A stretch of 64,000 nucleotides of DNA from Caballeronia sp. TF1N1 (GTDB taxonomy: Bacteria > Pseudomonadota > Gammaproteobacteria > Burkholderiales > Burkholderiaceae): positions 558,001 to 622,000 of the forward strand of contig NZ_CP084626.1 in the NCBI RefSeq assembly GCF_022878925.1, in the 5' to 3' direction. Made by a program: the position numbers and the translations under genes. This document shows positions 48,038 to 58,219 of the stretch, in pieces. A model generated the notes under the pieces. That model had not been told where the DNA came from. It saw only the letters and a program-made list of their open reading frames with translations, and did not search any database. Numbering within the stretch: position 1 is the first letter of the stretch; each line of letters begins with the position of its first letter.

Positions 48038-50548
48038 CTAGTGATCGAGCGAGATCGGGTTATCCATGTAGACATTCAGCTTCTGTCTGGTCCACGGTTC
48101 CGGGTTGCCTATGGTCGTGACGATGCCCGTCGTCGCGCCGCCGCCGAGCAACAAGGTGAAAATGCCACGCAGTGGAAAGTCGCCGTAGAGGGGGTTGGTG
48201 ATATCGAACGGCTCGGAGCGCGTGAACATGTCCGCGACCGTGTTGCCCATGTATTGCGTGAACGCGTCCGGGAAAGGCAGCGCAAGCACGGTTGCATTGA
48301 CGTGGCTTGCATCCGAGCCGATTGCCGGATCGCCGAGAATGCAGCTTCCGCCCGTGCCCCAGTGCTGTGAATCGAACGGGTCCGCGACCGGGTCGTCAAT
48401 GGTCGGGATGTGGCTGGCCGGAATTTGCCACGGCATCACGGGCAACTTGAGCGCACGACTGACGGCCTTGCAAAAGTCGAAAAAGCGATCCCATTCGCGT
48501 GGGCCGTAGCAATAGCCATTTTCGTAGGCGCGCTGAGTGAAGTCGTCGGCTTCATACCGGTCGATAGCCAGAAAGTCGGGCTTGTACGGCTCGTCGTAGA
48601 CGCCAAGGCTCTGGACGTAGCTCGCGGTCTGCTGCGCCATTTGCGCGGGATCGACGTCAGCCTCGTAGATCCATTCCGAGTAGCCCACACCCCAAAGGTT
48701 GATCTGCCAGCCGAAAGTCACCTTGGGCGCGATGGTGCGCGTCAGCCAGTTCACGGCCAGCACATAGCCTTTGATGTCCTCCGTGACGTTTGCGGGAATC
48801 GTGGCGGTGACCTGCCAGTGATCGAGCGCGGTCTGCAGCGGCGCGCGTACCGGCATCGCGTAAGTTGGAGCATATTTACCCTGCTCGCATGAGCCGAGGA
48901 AGTCAGGATTCACGATGAATCCCGCCGGCACCGGATGCGCGCTGTCGATTGCCTCGTTCGCGATATTGAGCGCCAGAATGTAGTTCGCGAAGCTGTGTGC
49001 GTGAGCGTCCGCGTTCGCCAACTGGTCCGGCGTGTCGCCAAGCGACAAGTTGCAGGTGTAGGACACCATTACGGGCAGCACCGGCTGCACACTGCCCAAG
49101 TCGTCCTCCACTGAACGGGCAAGCGAGATCGTCGCGCGGGTCTGAGGGTCGTCCGTCAGATACGTGCTGGCGTCGCCAGCGCCGTCCGTTCCGGCATAAC
49201 AGAAGATCGAAGTTGCGCGTGCAGCGACGAAATCCGCTTCATTGCTCGGCACGAGATCTGTACAGCCGCCGAACGACAGATAGTTCGGAAAGCCGGGCAC
49301 GGTGAGATTGGCGGAGGTCGTAATGCTCACATCGAGATGCGCGCTCTCGTCGTTCGTCACGTTGAGCGAGGACGGTGCCTCGACGACATAGACCACGCCC
49401 GCGAGAAGGAAATCGCCCGCCGTCGTGCTATAGCTGCCTGGCTGTATCGGAACGGCGAATGCCGTCTGTTGCGACTTGGCGGATACGTTCTGCACATAGG
49501 TCATGGAACCGCCCGTCAGACGCAATTCGATCGCATGATCGACCGCATCCTGAGCCGTGATATTGATCGGCAGCTCGACATAGCCCGTGGTGGGGACGTT
49601 CGAGGTGGTGATCATCGAATCACTGATCGTCAACGTTTGCAGTGCGTTCGTCAGCGTGACGAGCGGCACCGAGAACGAGTATTCGACATTATTGAGCGCG
49701 ACGTTTTGAATCGAGACTCGTGCGCTGCCCGAGGGTGGCAGCTTGCGTAGCGAAACGACGCTGTTCGTCCGGGTGTCGAATAATGCGAGCGTCGCGCCGG
49801 TCTCGATGTCGTTCACCGTCACATGAAGCGTTTCGGTCGAAAGGCCGGTAAGCGCGCCAAACGAGAGATCGAGCGAACAGTAATATTCGACCGGACCAAA
49901 GCTCGCTTTAAGCGACGAGGTTTGACCCGCCACGATCTTGACGGTCGACTGGTCCACGAGCAACGGAGCGAGGACCGTCTCATCGCCCGTGACAACAGGG
50001 TTGGCTATCACGCTATACGTGCCTTGTTCCAGTTCGGACGTACACGTCTGGTCATAGCAAAGGACGACGGTGACGGCCGCGTCCCCCTGAGTCAGCGTGA
50101 GTGTGGGAAGCACACCGGACAGAGCGGGATCGGGCGCGGCCGGACACGTGATTGACAGGGTTCCTTCGATATCGGGCGACTGGTCCGCCGCGAAGGTGAA
50201 CGAATTGAGCCACGTGTCGGGGCTGGCTACCAGATTCCCATTGATGCCGATGGTGATCTGATCCGCCGGCTGCATCGTGTAGGACGTGGTGTAGTCGATC
50301 GTCACGGTGGCGTCGAAAGTGCCGTCGCCCAGTTGCGAAACGTCGGCGGTAATGTCTCCGATCACGTACACGGCATACGCTGGCGTGATTGCCGTAGCGT
50401 CGATATTGGCTGGGGAGTGAAAGTTGAACGCAAGATAGTTGTCGACCGTGACCGCGCTGTCGTCTTCATAGCGCAGGTTGGAGACGATGATCGTGCCGTA
50501 CCATTCATTGGCGCCCGCACCGACGACTGCATCATATTTGATCTGCAT
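48038..50548 (-). CDS. Large unassigned protein with beta-rich N-terminal modules and TIM-barrel-like C-terminal region
   Basis: An 836-residue protein I cannot assign. Residues 1-105 look like a beta-sandwich, perhaps carbohydrate-binding (EWYGTIIVSN, VDNYLAFNFHSPANID). Residues 105-430 contain further beta-rich stretches (TISDSMITTSNVPTTGYVEL). Residues 470-836 have the pattern of a TIM-barrel hydrolase: VPAGFIVNPDFLGSC, KVTFGWQINLWG, FLAIDRYEADDF (D663, E666, D668/669), PVMPWQIPASHI (W707). About twelve Cys are spread through it, which suggests an oxidising destination, yet there is no N-terminal signal peptide. The ATG has GGAGCAAGAAC upstream. It stands alone between clpA and dut and may be acquired DNA. 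Glycoside hydrolase is a guess. Confidence 0.75.
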   Translation of the reverse strand: MQIKYDAVVGAGANEWYGTIIVSNLRYEDDSAVTVDNYLAFNFHSPANIDATAITPAYAVYVIGDITADVSQLGDGTFDATVTIDYTTSYTMQPADQITIGINGNLVASPDTWLNSFTFAADQSPDIEGTLSITCPAAPDPALSGVLPTLTLTQGDAAVTVVLCYDQTCTSELEQGTYSVIANPVVTGDETVLAPLLVDQSTVKIVAGQTSSLKASFGPVEYYCSLDLSFGALTGLSTETLHVTVNDIETGATLALFDTRTNSVVSLRKLPPSGSARVSIQNVALNNVEYSFSVPLVTLTNALQTLTISDSMITTSNVPTTGYVELPINITAQDAVDHAIELRLTGGSMTYVQNVSAKSQQTAFAVPIQPGSYSTTAGDFLLAGVVYVVEAPSSLNVTNDESAHLDVSITTSANLTVPGFPNYLSFGGCTDLVPSNEADFVAARATSIFCYAGTDGAGDASTYLTDDPQTRATISLARSVEDDLGSVQPVLPVMVSYTCNLSLGDTPDQLANADAHAHSFANYILALNIANEAIDSAHPVPAGFIVNPDFLGSCEQGKYAPTYAMPVRAPLQTALDHWQVTATIPANVTEDIKGYVLAVNWLTRTIAPKVTFGWQINLWGVGYSEWIYEADVDPAQMAQQTASYVQSLGVYDEPYKPDFLAIDRYEADDFTQRAYENGYCYGPREWDRFFDFCKAVSRALKLPVMPWQIPASHIPTIDDPVADPFDSQHWGTGGSCILGDPAIGSDASHVNATVLALPFPDAFTQYMGNTVADMFTRSEPFDITNPLYGDFPLRGIFTLLLGGGATTGIVTTIGNPEPWTRQKLNVYMDNPISLDH

Positions 50549-50906
50549 GTTCTTGCTCCATCCGTTATTTCGGCTGGAATCATTATCAATTCGATATACG
50601 AAATAATAACGAGCCGATTTGTGAACTTACTTTATTTAAGTACGTACAACGAACTAATTGGAATGTGTCTTGTTTGTCGGCTCCTAGAACAATCAAGATA
50701 TTGGGAATCTCGATAGCCGCTGCCAGCTTATCGAGGCGTGGTGCCGAACACCTTTAAATCAGTTCGACACCCGATTTATAGGTGGCGGAAATAAATGCCA
50801 GAATGGGAGAAATCCGAGATTTGCGCACCGTATCGGGGCGCGCGCCGGTGATGGCGCTCGGAATATAAAACGACTGATTGGGCCGTTGCAGCCCGACCTA
50901 TGCGGC
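50549..50906. other. AT-richer intergenic region upstream of the large unassigned gene
   Basis: A 358-base gap with no gene. It is much more A+T rich than its flanks between about 50570 and 50720 (for example GAATCATTATCAATTCGA), as expected for a promoter of foreign or xenogeneically silenced DNA. It holds the promoter for the 836-residue protein and the 3' end of the dut transcript. No clear terminator is seen. Confidence 0.5.
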
Positions 50907-51353
50907 TTAGTGCTTGCCCGTGCTACCGAAACCACCCGCGCCACGCGCGCTGGCATCGAAATCATCGACGATATTGAACTGTGCCTGCACCACCGGCACG
51001 ATCACCAATTGCGCAAGACGCTCCATCGGATTCAACGTAAATGCAGTGTCCCCGCGATTCCACGTCGATATCATCAGTTGCCCTTGATAATCCGAATCGA
51101 TCAGACCGACCAGATTGCCAAGCACGATGCCATGCTTATGACCGAGTCCTGATCGCGGCAGAATCAGCGCCGCATAACCGGGGTCCGCGAGATGAATGGC
51201 GAGGCCAGTGGGCACGAGTACGGTTTGATGCGGCTCGATGACCATCGGCTCGTCCAGACACGCGCGCAGGTCGAGGCCCGCGCTGCCAGGCGTGGCATAC
51301 GCGGGCAGGAAATCGCGCATGCGCGCATCGAGAATCTTGACGTCGAGGTTCAT
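50907..51353 (-). CDS. dut: Deoxyuridine 5'-triphosphate nucleotidohydrolase (dUTPase)
   Basis: Trimeric dUTPase, 148 residues, that hydrolyses dUTP to dUMP and keeps uracil out of DNA. All five motifs are present: AGLDLRACL (I), [10 protein letters not shown] (II), [14 protein letters not shown] with the catalytic Asp (III), [11 protein letters not shown] (IV) and the terminal [12 protein letters not shown] (V). Its start overlaps the stop of the luciferase-like gene (ATGA). It ends the ribF-ileS-lspA-coaBC set. Confidence 0.98.
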   Translation of the reverse strand: MNLDVKILDARMRDFLPAYATPGSAGLDLRACLDEPMVIEPHQTVLVPTGLAIHLADPGYAALILPRSGLGHKHGIVLGNLVGLIDSDYQGQLMISTWNRGDTAFTLNPMERLAQLVIVPVVQAQFNIVDDFDASARGAGGFGSTGKH

Positions 51354-52369
51354 ACGTTCTTTTGAGCGTGGCGGCCGAGTTCGAATGCCTCGGCGAGAAG
51401 TTGATAGGACCGAGTGCGCGCGGCATAGCTGCCGGCGACTGTGAGCACGATGAGTTCATCGGCGTCGAATTGCTCTTGCAGCGCATGCAGCTTCTCCGTC
51501 ACGCGCTCTGGCGTGCCGATGATACTGCGCGCTTTCTCATGCGCGATCACTGCGAGCTCGCGTTCGCCGTAGACCTGCGAGATGCCCTGCGCAATCGACG
51601 GAATAGGCTGATTCAAACCATAAGCCATTTGCACGCGCCGCAGATCCACCGCGCGTTCGAGCGCATCGGCTTCCTTGTCGGTATCGGCGCAAATCACGAA
51701 AACGGCCGCGGCGAGATAAGGCTTCTCCTCGTGGCCGGCCGTGAAACGCTCACGATAAGCCTCCGCCACGCGATGCCCATACTGCGCGTTGATGAAGTGC
51801 GCAAACGCAAAGCGAATGCCGAGTTGCGCGGCGAGCAAGCCGCCGAAATCACTGGAGCCGAGCATCCACAGTTGCGGACGCGTTTCGATCTGCGGCTGAA
51901 GCAGCACGCCTTTCGCGAGTGAATCGTCGGGCAGTTCGCCTTTGAAAAGCGCGACGAGTTCGGCCACTTGTTGCGGGAAAATGTCGCCGCGATTGTATGA
52001 ACCCGCGGCCACCGCCTGCGCCGTGCGCATGTCGCCGCCCGGCGCGCGCCCGACACCCAAGTCCACGCGATTCGGAAACAGCGCTTCGAGCATCAGGAAC
52101 TGTTCGGCCACCTTGAACGAACTGTAGTAGGGCAGCATGACACCGCCCGAACCAATGCGGATACGCTTCGTGAGACTTCCGATACGCGCGAGCATCACTT
52201 CCGGACACGGGTTCGACACACCGTACAAACCGTGATGCTCCGCGCACCAGTAGCGCGTGTAGCCGAGGTCGTCCGCGAGTTGCGCGAGGTCGAGCGTGGC
52301 CGCGATGGCATCCGCGGTCGAGTGACCGTGGATCACAGGCGTCTGGTCTAAAACCGAGAGCTTTGTCAT
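51350..52369 (-). CDS. Luciferase-like flavin monooxygenase, YhbW type
   Basis: A 339-residue bacterial luciferase-like (LLM class) oxidoreductase. It has the YhbW signatures [35 protein letters not shown] and [11 protein letters not shown], with [17 protein letters not shown]. It would use FMN and a short- or medium-chain substrate; the natural substrate is unknown. It is placed between coaBC and dut, four bases after the coaBC stop, which breaks the usual coaBC-dut adjacency. Confidence 0.9.
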   Translation of the reverse strand: MTKLSVLDQTPVIHGHSTADAIAATLDLAQLADDLGYTRYWCAEHHGLYGVSNPCPEVMLARIGSLTKRIRIGSGGVMLPYYSSFKVAEQFLMLEALFPNRVDLGVGRAPGGDMRTAQAVAAGSYNRGDIFPQQVAELVALFKGELPDDSLAKGVLLQPQIETRPQLWMLGSSDFGGLLAAQLGIRFAFAHFINAQYGHRVAEAYRERFTAGHEEKPYLAAAVFVICADTDKEADALERAVDLRRVQMAYGLNQPIPSIAQGISQVYGERELAVIAHEKARSIIGTPERVTEKLHALQEQFDADELIVLTVAGSYAARTRSYQLLAEAFELGRHAQKNV

Positions 52370-52373
52370 GGGC

Positions 52374-53591
52374 TTAGGAGAGGATCGAGCCGCCGCCGCG
52401 TGGCGCGCGTTTCGCTATTTCGCCGATCAGCGTGCGAGCAAGCGTCTCTTTGTCGGCGCGCGGCAAGGGTGTCGCGCCGGATGCTTCGAAGAGTACGACT
52501 TCGTTGTCGTCGCGGCCGAACGTGAGCGGACCGAGATTGCCGATCAGAAGCGGCACGTTTTTGCGCTTGCGCTTCTCTTCGCCGTGAACGTCAAGATCGC
52601 CGCTTTCCGCCGCGAAGCCGACGCAATAGGGCGGGTTCGACTGCTTGGCCACCAGCGCAAGAATGTCCGGATTCTCGACGAACTCGAATGATGGCAACGG
52701 CTGACCCGCGACCTTCTTGATCTTGTGCTCGCTGACATGATCCACACGCCAGTCCGCGACCGCCGCCACCGCGATGAAAATGTCCGCATCGGGCGTGGCC
52801 TGCATGACGGCGTCATGCATCTGCATGGCCGTCTGCACGTCTTGCCGATACACGCCCCAAGGTGTTGGCAGCGAAACGGGCCCCGCCACCAGATGCACGT
52901 CCGCGCCGGCTTGCGCCGCCGCACGCGCGAGCGCGAAGCCCATCTTTCCTGATGAACGGTTCGTGACGCCGCGCACGGGATCGAGCGGCTCGAAAGTCGG
53001 GCCGGCCGTGATGAGCACGCGCTGGCCGCGCAGAATCTTCGGCTGGAAGAAGGCGCAGATGGCTTCGAACGTGGCTTCGGGTTCGAGCATGCGTCCGTCA
53101 CCGACCTCGCCGCACGCTTGCGAGCCCGAATCTGGTCCCAACACCTCGATGCCATCCCCGCGAACCTGCGCGACGTTGCGCTGCGTGGCCGGGTATTGCC
53201 ACATCTGCTTGTTCATGGCGGGCACGACGAGCAGCGGACAATCGCGTGCAATGCACAAGGTCGAGAGCAGGTCGTCGCACATGCCGTGCGCGAGTTTCGC
53301 GAGAAAGTCGGTGGATGCGGGCGCGATGACGATGGCATCCGCCTCGCGCGAAAGATCGATATGCGGCATGTTGTTCGGCATGCGCGCGTCCCATTGCGAG
53401 GTGTAGACGGGACGGCCCGACAACGCCTGCATGGTGACTGGCGTGATGAACTGCGTGGCTGCTTCCGTCATCACGATTTGCACGGTCGCGCCCGCCTTGA
53501 TCAAGAGGCGCGTGAGTTCCGCGATCTTGTAGCAGGCGATACCGCCGGTGAGGCCAAGCACCAAATGCTTACCCGTGAGTTCGCTAGTCAA
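52374..53591 (-). CDS. coaBC: Bifunctional phosphopantothenoylcysteine decarboxylase / phosphopantothenate-cysteine ligase
   Basis: Two steps of coenzyme A synthesis, 405 residues. The N-terminal CoaC flavoprotein domain has GLTGGIACYK, HIDL (catalytic His), and PAMNKQMW with APAST before it. The C-terminal CoaB domain starts after residue 190 with LITAGPTFEPLDPVR and RSSGKMG, and has AVAAVADWRV and KKVAGQPLP. The start is TTG at 53591 with GGAGGCAAG directly upstream. It is 54 bases after lspA in the same operon. Confidence 0.97.
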   Translation of the reverse strand: MTSELTGKHLVLGLTGGIACYKIAELTRLLIKAGATVQIVMTEAATQFITPVTMQALSGRPVYTSQWDARMPNNMPHIDLSREADAIVIAPASTDFLAKLAHGMCDDLLSTLCIARDCPLLVVPAMNKQMWQYPATQRNVAQVRGDGIEVLGPDSGSQACGEVGDGRMLEPEATFEAICAFFQPKILRGQRVLITAGPTFEPLDPVRGVTNRSSGKMGFALARAAAQAGADVHLVAGPVSLPTPWGVYRQDVQTAMQMHDAVMQATPDADIFIAVAAVADWRVDHVSEHKIKKVAGQPLPSFEFVENPDILALVAKQSNPPYCVGFAAESGDLDVHGEEKRKRKNVPLLIGNLGPLTFGRDDNEVVLFEASGATPLPRADKETLARTLIGEIAKRAPRGGGSILS

Positions 53592-53645
53592 CTTGCCTCC
53601 ATCGATGCGAGACGCGCGGCTCTCTGTAAAGCCGCGCCGGAAACA

Positions 53646-54152
53646 TCAGCGCGAACCGCGCACGCGCCGCAGTTCGTCGAACACGAGCAGGACCGCGCCG
53701 ACCGTAATCGCGCTGTCGGCAAGGTTGAACGCGGGCCAGTGCCACGCGCGCACGTGAAAGTCCAGAAAGTCGATCACGTGACCATAAGCGATACGATCGA
53801 TCACGTTGCCGATCGCGCCGCCCATGATGAGCGCAAGCGCCGTGCAGAAGAGCCGTTGCGCCGCGTGCTTCTTGAGCAGATAGCCAATCACGACAGCAGC
53901 CACCACGCCCAGCGCCGTGAACGCCCAGCGCTGCCAGCCGCCCGCCGCCGCGAGAAAGCTGAAGGCGGCGCCGCGGTTATAGACGAGGAACAGGTTGAAG
54001 AAGGGCGTGAGCGCGTGCGGTTCGCCGTAAGCGAAAATCTTCTGCACCGCGATCTTGGTCAACTGATCGAACAGAATGACGATCAGCGCGACGCCGAGCC
54101 ACGGCGCAAGTGAGCCACTACCGGAAGTTTGTTTCGACATCGTTCGAACCAT
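53646..54152 (-). CDS. lspA: Lipoprotein signal peptidase
   Basis: Membrane aspartic protease of 168 residues that cleaves prolipoprotein signal peptides. There are four hydrophobic segments. The catalytic aspartates are in GNVIDRI and FNLADSAIT, with the conserved YNRGAAFSF motif before them. The ATG at 54152 overlaps the ileS stop (TAATG); the ATG at 54140 is an alternative. It follows ileS, as in most proteobacteria. Confidence 0.97.
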   Translation of the reverse strand: MVRTMSKQTSGSGSLAPWLGVALIVILFDQLTKIAVQKIFAYGEPHALTPFFNLFLVYNRGAAFSFLAAAGGWQRWAFTALGVVAAVVIGYLLKKHAAQRLFCTALALIMGGAIGNVIDRIAYGHVIDFLDFHVRAWHWPAFNLADSAITVGAVLLVFDELRRVRGSR

Positions 54153-56983
54153 TATGCCGCGCCCCGCGTTTCGCCAGCGCCGAAAAGGTTGGAGAAGCAG
54201 CGGCCGCACAGTCCCGGATGATCCGCGTGCGAGCCGACATCCGCGCAGTAGTGCCAGCAGCGCTCGCACTTGAGATAGCTCGATGCGCTCACGTCCACGC
54301 CTTCTTCCGCTTCGCTCGCCACGCGCTCGAGCGCCGCCGATGACGTGATCAGCACGAAGCGCAACGCATCGCCGAGACTGGCGAGCGCGTCATAACGCGC
54401 GCCGCTTGCGCGCACGAGCACCTCGGCTTGCAGCGACGAGCCGATCAGATTGGCCGTCCGCGCTTCTTCCAGCGCCTTCGTCACGTCGCCGCGCGCGTTG
54501 CGGATGAGCGTCCACGTATCGAGCAATTCGCCCGCGTTCGCCACTTCCGGATACGCGTGATAGACCTCGGTGAAGATGGTTTCCTGACCGGGCTTGAGCA
54601 CCTTGTACGCCTCTTCCGCCGTGAACGACAAATACGGCGCGATGAGCCGCAGCAAGCCATGCGCGATGTGATAAAGCGCCGTCTGCGCGCTGCGGCGCTC
54701 GCGTGAATCGGGCTTCGTCGTGTAAAGACGATCCTTCAGCACGTCGAGATAGAAGCCGCCCAGGTCTTCCGAGCAGAACGTGGCGATCTTGGCGACGACC
54801 GGGTGGAACTCGTATTTCTCGTAATGCGCGAGCGCGTCGTCCTGCAGATTGCGCGACAGCGCGATCGCGTAACGATCGATTTCGAGCCAGTCTTCGACCG
54901 GCAACGCGTTCTTCTCGAAGTCGAAGTCGGACAGATTGGCGAGCAAGAAGCGCAGCGTGTTGCGGATACGCCGGTACGTCTCCGTCACGCGCTTCAGGAT
55001 TTCCTCGGAGATCGCAAGCTCGCCGGAATAGTCCGTCGATGCGATCCACAAGCGAATGATTTCCGCGCCCAGACGGTTCGCCACCTCGTGCGGATCGACG
55101 CCATTGCCGAGCGACTTCGACATCTTGCGGCCTTCGCCATCGACCGTGAAGCCGTGCGTGAGAAGCGCGTCGTAGGGCGGGCGGCCGTCGAGCATGGATG
55201 CCGTCAACAGCGACGAATGGAACCAGCCGCGATGCTGGTCCGAACCTTCGAGATACAGGTCCGCCGGGAATTGCAGCGAGTCCTTGTGCGAGCCGCGCAG
55301 TACGTGCCAATGAGTAGTGCCGGAGTCGAACCAGACGTCGAGCGTGTCGCGGTTCTTTTCGTACATGTTGGCGTCGTCGCCGATCAGCTCGCGCGGGTCC
55401 AGCGCCTGCCACGTTTCTATCCCGCCTTGCTCGACGCGCTTCGCGACTTCCTCGAGCAATTCGAGCGTGCGCGGATGCAGTTCGCCCGTTTCCTTGTGCA
55501 CGAAAAACGCCATGGGCACGCCCCACTGACGCTGACGCGAAAGCGTCCAGTCCGGGCGATTCGCGATCATGCTGTAAAGGCGCTGCTTGCCCCACGACGG
55601 ATAGAACGCCGTGTTCTCGACGCCTTCCAGCGCGGTCTCGCGCAGCGTCTTGCCGCCGTCCTTCGGCGTCACGTCCATGCCTGCGAACCATTGCGAGGTC
55701 GCGCGATAGATGATCGGCGTCTTGTGGCGCCAGCAATGCATGTAGCTGTGCGTGTACTTCTCGGTCTTGAGCAGCGAGCCCGCGCCTTCGAGCGCCTCGA
55801 TGATCTGCGGATTCGCGTCCCAGATCGACAGTCCGCCGAAAAGCGGCAGCGATTCGATATAGCGGCCGTCGCCCATGACGGGGCTGACGATGTCGGAGTC
55901 CGACATGCCGTGCGCCTTGCACGACACGAAGTCTTCCACGCCGTACGCTGGCGACGAGTGCACGACGCCCGTGCCGCTTTCTGTCGTCACGTACTCACCG
56001 AGATACACGGGCGCCGTGCGCTTGTAGCCCGGATGCGCCGCCGCGAGCGGATGACGAAACCGCAGGTTCGCGAGCTTCGCACCGGTCGTCGTGGCGATGA
56101 CTTCGCCCGGCAAGCCGTAGTTCTGCAGGCATGCCTCGACGCGCTCTTGCGCGAGGATCAGAAGGCCCCGCGGGGTATCGACGAGTGCGTAGACGATCTC
56201 CGGATGCACGTTCAGCGCCTGATTGGCGGGAATGGTCCAGGGCGTGGTCGTCCAGATGACGATGCCGCCTTCAGCCTTCGGCAACGCGGGCAAACCAAAC
56301 GCCTGCGCGGTCTTTTCGGGTTCGGCGAACGCGAACAGCACGTCGATGGTCGGATCGGTCTTGTCCTTGTATTCGACTTCCGCTTCGGCCAGTGCCGAGC
56401 CGCAGTCGAAACACCAGTTCACGGGCTTGAGGCCGCGGAACACGTAGCCCTTTTCCATGATCTTGCCGAGCGCGCGGATTTCACCGGCTTCGTTCGCGAA
56501 GTTCATGGTCTTGTACGGATTGTCCCAGTCGCCGAGCACGCCAAGACGCCGGAAACCGACCTTCTGTTTCTCGATCTGCTCGCTCGCATAAGCGCGCGCC
56601 TTCTGCATGACTTCCGTGGCCGGCAGCGACTTGCCGAACTGCTTTTCGATCTGGATTTCGATCGGCATGCCGTGGCAGTCCCAGCCCGGCACGTAGACCG
56701 CGTCGAAGCCCGCGAGATTGCGCGCCTTGACGATCATGTCCTTCAGAATCTTGTTGACCGCGTGACCCAGATGGATGTCGCCGTTCGCATACGGCGGGCC
56801 GTCGTGCAGGATGAACTTCTTGCGGCCCTTGCTGGCGGCGCGAATCTTCTCGTAGATTTTTTCGTCCTGCCATTCCTTCACCCACGCAGGTTCGCGCTTG
56901 GGCAAATCGCCGCGCATGGGGAACGGGGTGTCGAGCAGGTTGACGGGATATTTCGCAGCAGCTTTTTGTTTCTTGTCGCTCAT
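54152..56983 (-). CDS. ileS: Isoleucyl-tRNA synthetase
   Basis: Class I synthetase of 943 residues that charges tRNA-Ile. The HIGH motif is HLGH (71-74), the KMSKS motif is at 620-624, and the editing domain has [14 protein letters not shown]. The C-terminal zinc site has CERCWHYC (from Cys906) and CGRC. The bacterial type 1 pattern is seen, with no mupirocin-resistance features. The ATG at 56983 follows ribF, 90 bases away. Confidence 0.98.
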   Translation of the reverse strand: MSDKKQKAAAKYPVNLLDTPFPMRGDLPKREPAWVKEWQDEKIYEKIRAASKGRKKFILHDGPPYANGDIHLGHAVNKILKDMIVKARNLAGFDAVYVPGWDCHGMPIEIQIEKQFGKSLPATEVMQKARAYASEQIEKQKVGFRRLGVLGDWDNPYKTMNFANEAGEIRALGKIMEKGYVFRGLKPVNWCFDCGSALAEAEVEYKDKTDPTIDVLFAFAEPEKTAQAFGLPALPKAEGGIVIWTTTPWTIPANQALNVHPEIVYALVDTPRGLLILAQERVEACLQNYGLPGEVIATTTGAKLANLRFRHPLAAAHPGYKRTAPVYLGEYVTTESGTGVVHSSPAYGVEDFVSCKAHGMSDSDIVSPVMGDGRYIESLPLFGGLSIWDANPQIIEALEGAGSLLKTEKYTHSYMHCWRHKTPIIYRATSQWFAGMDVTPKDGGKTLRETALEGVENTAFYPSWGKQRLYSMIANRPDWTLSRQRQWGVPMAFFVHKETGELHPRTLELLEEVAKRVEQGGIETWQALDPRELIGDDANMYEKNRDTLDVWFDSGTTHWHVLRGSHKDSLQFPADLYLEGSDQHRGWFHSSLLTASMLDGRPPYDALLTHGFTVDGEGRKMSKSLGNGVDPHEVANRLGAEIIRLWIASTDYSGELAISEEILKRVTETYRRIRNTLRFLLANLSDFDFEKNALPVEDWLEIDRYAIALSRNLQDDALAHYEKYEFHPVVAKIATFCSEDLGGFYLDVLKDRLYTTKPDSRERRSAQTALYHIAHGLLRLIAPYLSFTAEEAYKVLKPGQETIFTEVYHAYPEVANAGELLDTWTLIRNARGDVTKALEEARTANLIGSSLQAEVLVRASGARYDALASLGDALRFVLITSSAALERVASEAEEGVDVSASSYLKCERCWHYCADVGSHADHPGLCGRCFSNLFGAGETRGAA

Positions 56984-57073
56984 GTGTGACTCGGTGAATT
57001 CGGTGAGACGGCGTCGCCGACGCGCGCAGTGATTCGAGAACGGGGCAGCGGGCGGCGCAAGGGCGCCGCGCGC

Positions 57074-58069
57074 TCACCTAATTCGGTCGGTGGCCGAAAT
57101 GGCGAAGCCCGTCGCGCCGCTGCCCGCCGCGCTTGCCGGCGGCAGGCCGAAGTAGGCGCGCGCGCTGGCGACGTCCTTCGCGATGGCAACGGAAAGCGTT
57201 TCCAGGTCGACGTACTTTTCTTCGTCGCGCAGCTTCTTCAGGAATTCGACGCGCACGAGCTTGCCGTAGGCGTCGCCGTGCCAGTCGAGCACGAAGACTT
57301 CGAGCAGCACGCGGCCGGAGTCGTCGACGGTCGGGCGCAGGCCGAGACTCGCGACGGCGGGCAAGGGTTCATCGGCAAGCCCATGCACGCGCACGACGAA
57401 GATGCCGGCGAGCGCGGGCCGCTTGTGCGCAATCGGCACGTTGAGCGTGGGAAAGCCGAGATCGCGGCCAAGCTTGGCGCCATGCACGACGTGGCCGCTG
57501 ATGACGTACGGACGGCCAAGCGCGAGTTGCGCGGCGTCGAGGTCGCCCGCGACGAGCGACGAGCGCACCGACGACGACGAAATGCGCGCGCCGTTCGGAT
57601 GCGCGACGGTTGCCATCTGCTCGACTTCGAAGCCGTGTTTTTCCCCGGCTGCCTTGAGCGATTCGAAGTCGCCCGCGCGTTTGGCGCCGTAGCGGAAGTC
57701 GTCGCCGATCATGACCCAGCGCGCGTGCAGCCCGTTCACGATGATGTCTTCGACGAACTTGTCGGGCGGCTGGCTCGCGAACGTGTGATTGAAATGCTCG
57801 ACCACCACGCGATCCACCCCATTCGTGCGCAGCGCTTCGAGCTTGTCGCGCAACATGGCGATACGCGGCGGCGCGCCCGCCGGATTGAAGAATTCGCGCG
57901 GGTGAGGCTCGAAGGTCATGACGCAGACCGGCAGCCCGCGTGCGTCCGCGGCGGCGCGCACGCGCGCGAGCAACGCCTGATGACCGCGATGGACACCGTC
58001 GAAGTTGCCGATGGTCAGCGCACAAGGCGACCGGCTTTCGGCATTGGGGAGGCCGCGAAAGACTCTCAC
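57074..58069 (-). CDS. ribF: Bifunctional riboflavin kinase / FAD synthetase
   Basis: Makes FMN from riboflavin and FAD from FMN; 331 residues. The N-terminal FAD synthetase nucleotidyltransferase has IGNFDGVHRGHQ and the ISSSSVR motif. The C-terminal riboflavin kinase has KLGRDLGFPTLNV. The start is GTG at 58069 (VRVFRGLPNAES), homologous to the usual MKVFRGLP; the upstream ATG adds unrelated residues. It is the first gene of the ileS-lspA-coaBC-dut operon and divergent from purN. Confidence 0.96.
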   Translation of the reverse strand: MRVFRGLPNAESRSPCALTIGNFDGVHRGHQALLARVRAAADARGLPVCVMTFEPHPREFFNPAGAPPRIAMLRDKLEALRTNGVDRVVVEHFNHTFASQPPDKFVEDIIVNGLHARWVMIGDDFRYGAKRAGDFESLKAAGEKHGFEVEQMATVAHPNGARISSSSVRSSLVAGDLDAAQLALGRPYVISGHVVHGAKLGRDLGFPTLNVPIAHKRPALAGIFVVRVHGLADEPLPAVASLGLRPTVDDSGRVLLEVFVLDWHGDAYGKLVRVEFLKKLRDEEKYVDLETLSVAIAKDVASARAYFGLPPASAAGSGATGFAISATDRIR

Positions 58070-58219
58070 GATAGACGTTGGTGGGTGGGCAGGGCTTGCG
58101 CCGCAAAGCGTTAGATTATAAACGCTCGCACGCATCGACGGGCGCGCGCGGCCGGATGCTGCGCGCTCGTCAATCGGATTGGCACGATTTTCGCCGTCGC
58201 CGAATGATAAAATCCGCGA

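Noticed and set aside
54803..56989. Open frame of over 700 codons antisense to ileS
   Set aside because: It lies entirely opposite a certain essential gene and has the biased composition typical of antisense frames in high-GC DNA.
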